This document shows, one piece after another, positions 46,475 through 53,144 of a DNA stretch of 64,000 nt. A model generated the notes under the pieces. It was given only the letters and a program-made list of their open reading frames with translations. It was not told the DNA's origin and did not search any database. Each line of letters opens with the position of its first letter. The stretch's first letter is position 1. The DNA is taken from contig JAHBXB010000002.1 of the NCBI GenBank assembly GCA_019636655.1, positions 995,043 to 1,059,042 on the forward strand, given 5' to 3'. The position numbers were made by a program, and so were the translations under genes. The DNA comes from Phycisphaeraceae bacterium. Its GTDB lineage: Bacteria > Planctomycetota > Phycisphaerae > Phycisphaerales > UBA1924.

Positions 46475-47554
46475 CTATCCGTGGTTCGTTCCGGCCACCG
46501 GCGTGGCGCGCGGGCGGTACACCGCCGCGCACCCGGGAGCCTCGGTGATGCGCACACTGGCGATCCGGACCGGCGGCGGCGAGGCCCCCTCTCGACTCTG
46601 ACGCCCCAACCATCCGGCAAGACGGCGGGACATCTCGTCGCCGATGTGCCGCGCAACGAGTTCGGCGGACGGGTTCACCGAATCGAACGGCGGCACGCGC
46701 CCGAGATCGTTGTTCCGCATCGGCGAGACGATCTCGCCGAGCATGCCTTCGAGAACGTGGAAGTCCATAAGCAGGCCGTCGCCGTCGAGGGTGTCCCCCT
46801 CGGCCACCACCGTGACGTGCCAGTTGTGGCCGTGGATCGGCTCGCGGGCGCCCTGGATCATCAGCGCGTGCGCGGCGGCGAACGCGGTTTCGATCGACAG
46901 TTCGAACATCGTTCCACTATAGGGTTGCGGCCGGTCAGCCAAGGTCGGGCTCCGGGAGCGGGATCGGGCTCTGTGTCGGGGTTCTCGGCGCCGCCACTGG
47001 TCGCGGGGGATCTCGAAGAGCACCAGTTCGCCGCGGCCCATGCGTTCGTTCTCATCAACCTGCTCGAAGCCCGGGCCCCGCAGCGAGTAGCCGCACTTGC
47101 GGAGCACGCGGACCGACGCGTCGTGTCGCTCGAAGGTGTGGGCGATCACTCGTTCGACCGCCGGCGATTCGAACGCCCAGGCGGTCAGCGCCGCGGCGGC
47201 CTCGGTGGCGTAGCCGCGACCCTCGTGGGTGGGAACGACGGAGTAGCCGATCTCGACGGTTCCCGGACCGCCAACGGCGCCCGGCGCACCCTTGAACCCT
47301 CCGCTGCCGATGAGCAGGTCCGGTTCGGCGCGGAGCATGATGAACCACATGCCCCAGCCGCCCAGGCCGGGGTCGGACTCGTACATGCTGACCATGTAGG
47401 AGAACGCGTCCCGCAGGATCTCCGGTGGCCACGCGGGGTCGATGGCGGCGCCCAGGGCGCGGGCCAGGGTTTCGTTGCCCGCCGCGGCGGCGCGGGCCAT
47501 CGCGAGGTCGGCGCCGATGATCCGGAGCCGGGATGTTGCGAGGGTCGGTGTCAT
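46475..47554 (-). CDS. In-frame fusion of a GNAT acetyltransferase and a 6-pyruvoyl-tetrahydropterin synthase-like enzyme
   Basis: One open frame of 359 residues. Residues 1 to about 190 are a GNAT domain (RimJ/RimL type): TSRLRIIGADLAMA, GTVEIGYSVVPTHEGRGYATEA for acetyl-CoA binding, and ASVRVLRKCGY. An Arg/Ser/Pro linker leads without any stop into residues 216-359, a complete PTPS/QueD domain. Its zinc ligands are His229, His241 and His243 (EPIHGHNWH); later blocks are LMDFHVLE, NPSAELVARHI and RITEAPGCAAVY. The QueD catalytic Cys is absent and Glu238 gives ExxHGH, the PTPS-III pattern linked to 6-hydroxymethyl-dihydropterin formation for folate. An internal ATG at 46909 with a weak GGA site could also make the PTPS part alone. 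Confidence 0.78.
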   Translation of the reverse strand: MTPTLATSRLRIIGADLAMARAAAAGNETLARALGAAIDPAWPPEILRDAFSYMVSMYESDPGLGGWGMWFIMLRAEPDLLIGSGGFKGAPGAVGGPGTVEIGYSVVPTHEGRGYATEAAAALTAWAFESPAVERVIAHTFERHDASVRVLRKCGYSLRGPGFEQVDENERMGRGELVLFEIPRDQWRRREPRHRARSRSRSPTLADRPQPYSGTMFELSIETAFAAAHALMIQGAREPIHGHNWHVTVVAEGDTLDGDGLLMDFHVLEGMLGEIVSPMRNNDLGRVPPFDSVNPSAELVARHIGDEMSRRLAGWLGRQSREGASPPPVRIASVRITEAPGCAAVYRPRATPVAGTNHG

Positions 47555-47604
47555 GGGCGAGGGAGCGTAGTCGTGAGGAGTCTGGATCCGTCGCGTCGAT
47601 GGGC

Positions 47605-47889
47605 CTACCAGCGCGATTCGACGGCGATTGTGGTGATCCCGGCGACATGGATCGTCTTTTCCGCGCTCGCGGCGCCGTGCACGACCGTGACGTCGCGAGG
47701 CCGGACACTCAGTTCGCGGGCCAGCAGGTCGCAGATCGCCTTGTTGGCCTTGCCGCCCTCGGGGGGCGCGGCGATCCGGACCTTGAGGCGGTCGCCGAGT
47801 CGGCCGGAGACCTGGTCCCGTGCGGCGCCCGGAACGGCCTTGACGGCGATCAGCACCCCGTCGGTCGCGTGCGGGGAGACCATTGGCAC
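47605..47889 (-). CDS. DUF167 family protein (YggU-like)
   Basis: A 94-residue protein with the DUF167 signature: VKAVPGAARDQVSG, LKVRIAAPPEGGKANKA and the closing VHGAASAEKTIHVAG. Function unknown in this widespread family. AGGAG six bases before a GTG sets the start; an ATG two codons later is possible. It stands alone in front of the GNAT-PTPS gene, 50 bases away in the same direction. Confidence 0.88.
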   Translation of the reverse strand: MPMVSPHATDGVLIAVKAVPGAARDQVSGRLGDRLKVRIAAPPEGGKANKAICDLLARELSVRPRDVTVVHGAASAEKTIHVAGITTIAVESRW

Positions 47890-47979
47890 TTCGGGCTCCT
47901 GTCGATCCGCAGATCGTCGGCTTCTGAGCCGATGGAACGCTGCGAACGTCGAATGTACGCGCCGGTCGCGGCAAGGGGA

Positions 47980-48007
47980 TTGCCGCGGATCGTGCGTGGA
48001 TTAGAGT
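47980..48007 (+). promoter_or_regulatory. Weak promoter candidate for the TIGR03790-like gene
   Basis: TTGCCG (47980-47985) and TAGAGT (48002-48007) are 16 bases apart. The -35 falls in the right arm of an 8-bp inverted repeat (cgcggcaa-N5-ttgccgcg), which could be an operator. A second palindrome (cccccggaccggggg) lies just downstream. Confidence 0.28.
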
Positions 48008-48097
48008 ATGGGTGTACCCCCGGACCGGGGGATTATCGGGCGTTCGTGAACCCGCGGGGGGAATGCGGCCGTACGTGTGATGGGAGCCACCAGCCAG

Positions 48098-49738
48098 ATG
48101 CGAAGCCAGCCTCGCCTTTCCAGACGGAGGATGCGTGTTCGAGCCGTCGGGGCGGCGGTGGCGGCGTGGTGCGCGGTGGCGGCGTCGGCATCGGGGCAAC
48201 TCACCGAGTCGCAGGTGCTGGTGGTGTACGACAGCCGCGTGCCGGACTCGCTGGCGGTGGCGGAGTATTACGCCGGGTCGGCGAAGGTGCCGGGCGGAGC
48301 GGGAGGGGTGGTGGGTGCGCGGCCGCGGGTGATGGTGGTGAACCTGGCGAACCTGCCGGGAGCGGGGGTGGCGCCGGCGGTGCCGGACATCACGTACACG
48401 CAGTTCATCAACCAGTTCCGGGACCCGCTGCGGAACTACCTGGTCTCGAACAACCTGGCCGAGTCGGTGCGGTGCATCGTGCTGACGAAGGGGATCCCGC
48501 ACCGGGTGCAGGACATCACGACGGCGGGGCTGGGGGATGATCCGGGGAGCGCGGGCACGGCGCTGGGAGCGCGGATGCTGACGTACTGCTCGGTGGACTC
48601 CGAGTTGACGCTGCTGCACCAGAACCTCAGCACGGGGACGGGGTCGCAGGTCGGGACGTTCGCGGCGGGGCTGGTGCGGAACCCGTACCACCGGATCACG
48701 CAGCCAATCGGCGGGTACCCGATGCGGTACATCCGGTCGGCGAAGTCGTTCGTGGATGCGGTGGGGTTCGGGAACGGGGTGATCTGGAGCGCCGCGAGCT
48801 CGCTGAACCAGTCGCAGCGGCTGACGCCGGGGGACTTCTACATGGTCTGCCGGCTCGACGGGAACTCGGTCAGCGATGTCAAGGCGTCGATCGACCGGGC
48901 GCAGGGGCCGTACTTCAACACGGAGACGGCGGGGATCGTGCTCGACGAGGGGGCGTCGAACGGCGTGGCGGATATCCCGAACTCGGAGCTGGACAACAGC
49001 GACACGTCGCCGCCGTCTGGGCTGTGGGCCGGGGACGACTACGAGTTGACGCGCGACGGGCTGCTGGCCGACGGCCGGTTTGCGCCCGGGAACGTGCGGT
49101 ACAACGCGGCGGGCGGGGCGGCGAACTTCATCGTTGGGCCGCTGGTGTCGTTCGGCGGGGGCATCGTGTTCGGCGCGCCGCTGGTGCTGATCGCGTCGGA
49201 GGGGGCGAACCACGTGGGCGGGGTGCCGGGGACGGCGGGGACGCAGTACGCCACCTCGTTCAACTATGCGCCGGGGGCGGTGTTCAACACGATCGAGTCG
49301 TACAACGGGCGGGCGCTGGGCGGGCTGGGGCAGGTGCCGGGGATTCCGCAGCAGCAGGCGGCGGACTTCATCCAGGCCGGGGGGACGTTCGCGATCGGGC
49401 ATGTGTGGGAGCCCTTTGCGTTCACGCTTGCGGACAATGCGGTCCTGGTGCCGGCGTTTCACCTGGGGCGGCTGACGTGGGCGGAGGCGGCGTACTCGGC
49501 GATCCCGTGCCTGTCGTGGCAGCACGTGGTGCTGGGCGATCCGCTGGCGCGGGCGCAGCGCAGCCGCGACGACCGCGACTCGGATGGGCAGGTGACGATC
49601 GACGACCTGTATTACTGGTCGGAGTCGCCATTTGACCTCAACCGCTCCGGGGCGGCGAACGGTGTGGACCGAGGGTTGATGGAGGACTCGCTGCGCGGCG
49701 GCGAGGGGGCGGTGCTGCAGGGGTCGCAGCGGAACTAG
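48098..49738 (+). CDS. Exported TIGR03790-like protein
   Basis: About 546 residues with an Arg-rich n-region and a signal peptide ending at ASASGQ. The front matches TIGR03790: VLVVYDSRVPDSLAVAEYY, ITYTQFINQFRDPLRNYL and CIVLTKGIPHR. The function of that family is unknown. The tail RDDRDSDGQVTIDDLYYW with a second DLNRSGAANGVD looks like a degenerate dockerin-type calcium repeat that lacks the terminal Cys pair seen elsewhere in the window. Several starts (GTG 48077, ATG 48080, 48098, 48131) are possible; I chose the one giving a normal signal peptide length. Confidence 0.78.
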   Translation: MRSQPRLSRRRMRVRAVGAAVAAWCAVAASASGQLTESQVLVVYDSRVPDSLAVAEYYAGSAKVPGGAGGVVGARPRVMVVNLANLPGAGVAPAVPDITYTQFINQFRDPLRNYLVSNNLAESVRCIVLTKGIPHRVQDITTAGLGDDPGSAGTALGARMLTYCSVDSELTLLHQNLSTGTGSQVGTFAAGLVRNPYHRITQPIGGYPMRYIRSAKSFVDAVGFGNGVIWSAASSLNQSQRLTPGDFYMVCRLDGNSVSDVKASIDRAQGPYFNTETAGIVLDEGASNGVADIPNSELDNSDTSPPSGLWAGDDYELTRDGLLADGRFAPGNVRYNAAGGAANFIVGPLVSFGGGIVFGAPLVLIASEGANHVGGVPGTAGTQYATSFNYAPGAVFNTIESYNGRALGGLGQVPGIPQQQAADFIQAGGTFAIGHVWEPFAFTLADNAVLVPAFHLGRLTWAEAAYSAIPCLSWQHVVLGDPLARAQRSRDDRDSDGQVTIDDLYYWSESPFDLNRSGAANGVDRGLMEDSLRGGEGAVLQGSQRN

Positions 49739-49750
49739 GTGCGATCGGGT

Positions 49751-51190
49751 TCAGGGGGAGGCTTCGAGGTCGTACTCCTGGCCGGGGAGGGCGGGGGGCA
49801 GGGAGACGCGCTCGCGGAGTGCGGCGAACTCGGTCTCGAGGAACTTGGGGTTGACCATCGAGGCGGCCAGTTCGTTGGCGCGGCGCTCGAGCGCGGCGAC
49901 GATTTCCGGGTGCTGGGGGGCGACGTTGGTCTTCTCGTGCGGGTCGGCGGCGAGGTTGTAGAGTTCGGGGACTGAGGGGAGGGGGGTGCGCCAGACGAGT
50001 TTCCAGTCTCCCTGGCGGACGCCGGCGCGGAAGGGCTCGATGTTGTAGACGATCTCGGTGCGGGGCGAGGGCTTGCCCTCGCTGATGGTCGGCCAGACAT
50101 CGAGGCCGTCGAGGGGTTTGCAGTTGGAGGTCGAGGCGCCGGCAAGGCGGGCGAGGGTGGGGTAGAGGTCGACGGCGTGGATCATGCCGTCGACTTCTTG
50201 GCTGGCCTTGATGTGGCCGGGCCAGTTGGCGAGGGCGCAGACGAGGGTGCCGCCCTCGTAGAGCGTTCCCTTGCCCTCGCGGTAGGGGCCGTTGTCGCAG
50301 GGGATGGTCATCTGCGAGACGTCGACTTCGCCGGCGAACATGGCGTTGCGGACGCCGCCGTTGTCGCTGTGGAAGAGGATGAGCGTGTTGTCGCGCATGC
50401 CCTTGGCCTCGAGGGCCGCGACGACGCGCCCGATCTGGTCGTCCATGGCGCTGACCATGCCGGCGTAGATCCGGCGCGTGGGCTCCTTGATGTCGGGGAA
50501 GCGGTCGATGTACTCCTGGGGGGCCTGGTAGGGGGAGTGCGGGGCGTTGAAGGTGAGGTAGAGGTAGAGGGGCGTGGCGGGGTCGTGCTCGGAGATGTGG
50601 CGGACGGCGTCGTCGCCGATCAGCGTGGTGGAGTATCCCTCTTCCTTGAGCGGTTCGTTGTTGCGGAACCAGTCGTTGATACCGCCCGACTCGTGCTTGA
50701 AGTAGTCGATCTCGCCGATGAGGGGGCCGTACTGGTAGTCGAAGCCGCGCTGGCGCGGCCAGGTGGCGCGGTCGGCGTGGCCGAGGTGCCACTTGCCGAT
50801 GATGGCGGTCTCGTAGCCGGCGTCCTTGAGGGCCTGGGGGAGGAGCCACTCATCGGTGGGCAGGCCGTAGGTGTGGGTGCCGAGGATGACGGCGGTCTGG
50901 AGGCCGTAGCGGAAGGGGTACCGCCCGGTCATGAGGCAGGCGCGGGTCGGGGTGCACATCGGCTGGGCGTAGAACCGCCCGAGCGTGGCGCCGGTGGCGG
51001 CGAGGCGATCGATGTTGGGCGTCTTGATGTCGGAGCCGTGGTAGCCGACGTCCTTCCAGCCGAGGTCGTCGGCGACGATGTGGACGATGTGTGGGCGGGA
51101 CGGGGCGTGCGGCGGAGGGGATTGGGCCTGTGCGGCGGTAACGAGGGTGAGTGCGGCGGCGAGCGCAAGAAACACCAGGGTCGGTCGCAT
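49751..51190 (-). CDS. Secreted sulfatase (arylsulfatase B-like)
   Basis: A 479-residue exported hydrolase of sulfate esters. GAGGA eight bases upstream and a clean signal peptide (ending VTAAQA) set the start. The metal site begins VADDLGWKDVGYHGS (Asp41, Asp42). The formylglycine signature is CTPTR (Cys79), followed by GRYPFRYGLQ. Later blocks are GYETAIIGKWHLG and LYLTFNAPHSPYQAP. The Cys-type site needs a formylglycine-generating enzyme, which is not in the window. Planctomycetes typically carry many such enzymes for sulfated algal polysaccharides, a reasonable but unproven substrate class here. Confidence 0.92.
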   Translation of the reverse strand: MRPTLVFLALAAALTLVTAAQAQSPPPHAPSRPHIVHIVADDLGWKDVGYHGSDIKTPNIDRLAATGATLGRFYAQPMCTPTRACLMTGRYPFRYGLQTAVILGTHTYGLPTDEWLLPQALKDAGYETAIIGKWHLGHADRATWPRQRGFDYQYGPLIGEIDYFKHESGGINDWFRNNEPLKEEGYSTTLIGDDAVRHISEHDPATPLYLYLTFNAPHSPYQAPQEYIDRFPDIKEPTRRIYAGMVSAMDDQIGRVVAALEAKGMRDNTLILFHSDNGGVRNAMFAGEVDVSQMTIPCDNGPYREGKGTLYEGGTLVCALANWPGHIKASQEVDGMIHAVDLYPTLARLAGASTSNCKPLDGLDVWPTISEGKPSPRTEIVYNIEPFRAGVRQGDWKLVWRTPLPSVPELYNLAADPHEKTNVAPQHPEIVAALERRANELAASMVNPKFLETEFAALRERVSLPPALPGQEYDLEASP

Positions 51191-51322
51191 CGATCGAGTC
51201 CTCATAAATGGGAAGCTGGATGTGAGCCGCATCGCGCCTTCGCTGTCTGCATGCTTGGGAGCGCGGGGGCTGGGCCAAGCGTAGCAGACGGCGTTCCCCT
51301 GCGCGAGCGGGGTCGGGTGGCG

Positions 51323-51988
51323 CTAGCCGGAGTCGAGGGCCGGGAGCGGTTCGGCGCTGGGGTTGGCGGCGATCGCCGCGCGCGGCAGGGGCGCGGGTGG
51401 GTGCGCTGGCGAAGGGTTGGGGCGAGAGTGCGCGGCGCGGGGGGCGGGTTCGGCGGGGGATGTCGTGTGGAGACGGGATGGAGTGGTGGTGGGAGTGGGA
51501 GGTTGGGGCGCGGTGAGTGGGGAGGGGGAGGATTCGGGGGTTGGAGTTGAGGGTGGGGTGGGGACTGGGCGGGTGGAGTAGGAGTAGCGGCGCGGGCCGG
51601 GGGTGAAGTTGGCGAGGCGAAGCAGGAGGGCGGCGGCGCGGCGGGCGGTTTCTCGGGAGCGGCGGCGGAGTTCGAAGCCGCGCTGGTCGCCGGGGCGGAC
51701 GGGGAAGTGGGCTTCGTCTGCGTTGTGCTCGTCGATGGAGCGGCCCAGCGCGATGGTGGCCGCGGGGAGGAAGTTGGAGGCGACGATGCGGGTGCGGCGG
51801 GCGATGGTGGACTCGATGTGGTCGAGCCGTTCAGCGATCTCGGGCTCGGCGAACCAGAGGACGAGGGCTTCGACGGTGGTGTGGTGGAGGTCGGCGACGT
51901 CGCGGAGGGTGAGGGTGGGATCGGTGACGGAGTCGAGGATCTTGGCCGCGAGGTCGGGGGAGGGGTTGAAGGAGGGGAGGTTGAGCAT
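51323..51988 (-). CDS. Possible HTH protein with long Pro/Thr/Ser-rich tail
   Basis: A 221-residue product. The first 110 or so residues are helical, with a helix-turn-helix-like stretch (LTLRDVADLHHTTVEALVLW) and a basic helix (ARRTRIVASNFLPAATIALG). From about residue 128 the chain is almost entirely Pro, Thr, Ser and Ala. No family recognised. A good promoter lies directly upstream and contains an inverted repeat, so self-regulation is possible. The Pro-rich part creates G-quadruplex-type runs on the opposite strand. Confidence 0.6.
   Translation of the reverse strand: MLNLPSFNPSPDLAAKILDSVTDPTLTLRDVADLHHTTVEALVLWFAEPEIAERLDHIESTIARRTRIVASNFLPAATIALGRSIDEHNADEAHFPVRPGDQRGFELRRRSRETARRAAALLLRLANFTPGPRRYSYSTRPVPTPPSTPTPESSPSPLTAPQPPTPTTTPSRLHTTSPAEPAPRAAHSRPNPSPAHPPAPLPRAAIAANPSAEPLPALDSG
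51551..51573 (+). other. G-quadruplex-type motif on the plus strand
   Basis: Five G-runs of at least three with loops of 1, 1, 3 and 1 bases occur in 23 bases, within a wider G-rich tract (about 51480-51575). It lies on the template strand of the Pro-rich-tail gene. Confidence 0.5.
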
Positions 51989-51997
51989 GCCCCGTGC

Positions 51998-52025
51998 AGG
52001 ATACGGGTTTTTGACGGTGTGTCAA
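51998..52025 (-). promoter_or_regulatory. Promoter with embedded inverted repeat, for the HTH/Pro-rich gene
   Basis: On the minus strand TTGACA (52025-52020) and TATCCT (52003-51998) are separated by 16 bases, giving a leader of about a dozen bases before the ATG at 51988. A perfect inverted repeat ttgac-N5-gtcaa (52011-52025) overlaps the -35 box and spacer and could be an operator. Confidence 0.55.
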
Positions 52026-52138
52026 TAGGGTTTTGATAGGAATTTGAACAAAGCACTCAAATTGCGTTTGGAACTGAGGTTGCGCCGTGGTTGGCGGGAG
52101 GCCGACGCACCACGCTGGCCCATGCGGCTCCGGCGTTC

Positions 52139-52174
52139 AAAAAGAACCGCCGGGCGGTCAGGCCCGGCGGTTCT
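52139..52174 (-). terminator. Rho-independent terminator of the second P-domain gene
   Basis: A perfect 13-bp stem on the minus strand (AGAACCGCCGGGC / GCCCGGCGGTTCT) is followed by a TTTTT run, starting 23 bases after the stop codon. Confidence 0.85.
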
Positions 52175-52196
52175 GCACGATTCCCCAAGGCAACCG

Positions 52197-52835
52197 TTAG
52201 CGGCGGCGGCGGGCGACCAGCAGGCCGCTCACACCCAGCAGCGCCACCGAGCCGGGCGCCGGCACCGTCGTCATGTTCAGGCTGAAGCCGTCGATCATCC
52301 CCGTGTCGCCGCCGACGTAGTCCGCGACGGTCAGCGTCCAGACTCCCGACGCGTTCACGCCGCCGAACGCGTCGTTCAGGCTCCCCTCGTAGGCGAGGAA
52401 GGTGCCGGAGGCGTTCGCGATCCCGGGGTAGGCGATGTCCGGGGCGTCGTACACCGACGTGCCCAGGTCGGAGAAGATCATGTACGAGGCGTCGATCTTG
52501 TCGCCGAAGTTGTCCGCCGAGAACCCGTAGTCATCGTCGACCCCGACGCCGGCGAACGCCAGCAGGTAGATCGACTGGCCGGTGGGGCTGGTCAGCGACA
52601 CCAGCAGGTCCCCCTGCCAGCTGTGCGTGATCGCGATGCCGACGTTCAGCGAGCTGATGATGTCGCCGTTGACCGCGTCGCTGGGGACGTTCAGGGTGAG
52701 CGTCGCCCCGGTCGGGTCCGCATCGGGGATCGCCACCGCGTTCCCGAAGCCGTTGTTGTACTCGCCCGACGCCATGGCGCCGGTGGTCATCGCAAGGCCG
52801 GCGATCGTCGCGAGAGCAAGTGCACGCATCTTCAT
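52197..52835 (-). CDS. Second exported P-domain protein with PAPG/PEP-CTERM-like tail
   Basis: A 212-residue protein with signal peptide MKMRALALATIAGLAMTTGA and likely cleavage after AMA. The P-domain-like sandwich shows ITHSWQGDLLVSLTSPTGQS and VWTLTVADYVGGDTGMIDGF. The C-terminus VPAPGSVALLGVSGLLVARR plus further Arg matches the tail of the proteins starting at 31150 and 40176. It has its own terminator, so it is a single-gene unit. The role is presumably surface or matrix adhesion. Confidence 0.82.
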   Translation of the reverse strand: MKMRALALATIAGLAMTTGAMASGEYNNGFGNAVAIPDADPTGATLTLNVPSDAVNGDIISSLNVGIAITHSWQGDLLVSLTSPTGQSIYLLAFAGVGVDDDYGFSADNFGDKIDASYMIFSDLGTSVYDAPDIAYPGIANASGTFLAYEGSLNDAFGGVNASGVWTLTVADYVGGDTGMIDGFSLNMTTVPAPGSVALLGVSGLLVARRRR

Positions 52836-53144
52836 GGTCGGTTCTCCAGTTTTCCACGAGCGGGACGGACGACAGGCGTCCCCGGCTTCGTGGATGTTGA
52901 GCCGGGTTCGGCAGGCCAGGTTTCACGGATGGGCCGCACGCCCCACGAGCTTCCGTGCTCTCTCACTTCCCCCGTCACATGAGAATCTACCCCGGGGCCG
53001 GGGATCCGCCACGCTCCGGCCCTCGCCGCCCGCCCGACGCCCCCGCACATCCCGCACCGCCCCCACAGGCCGATGCATCCCTTTGGCGGGGGCCGACCTT
53101 ATGGGCCCCCGAGCCCTGTGCCCGTTCCCGCTACCATTGCCGCC
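52836..53144. other. 309-base divergent intergenic region
   Basis: Upstream region shared by the P-domain gene and the ABC permease gene. I see no open frame with coding character, no clear -10/-35 pair and no structured RNA. A small palindromic GC run (ccccggggccgggg) sits near 52990. Confidence 0.5.

Noticed and set aside
46118..48004. 628-codon plus-strand open frame opposite the GNAT-PTPS and DUF167 genes
   Set aside because: Shadow of real minus-strand genes; low-complexity composition typical of antisense GC-rich frames.
47555..49525. Extension of the GNAT-PTPS frame far upstream to 1016 codons
   Set aside because: The upstream part is Arg/Pro/His-rich antisense of the TIGR03790-like gene; the GNAT domain starts at 47554.
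52044..52982. 312-codon plus-strand open frame opposite the P-domain gene
   Set aside because: Antisense shadow; it runs through the terminator hairpin and signal peptide region of the real gene.
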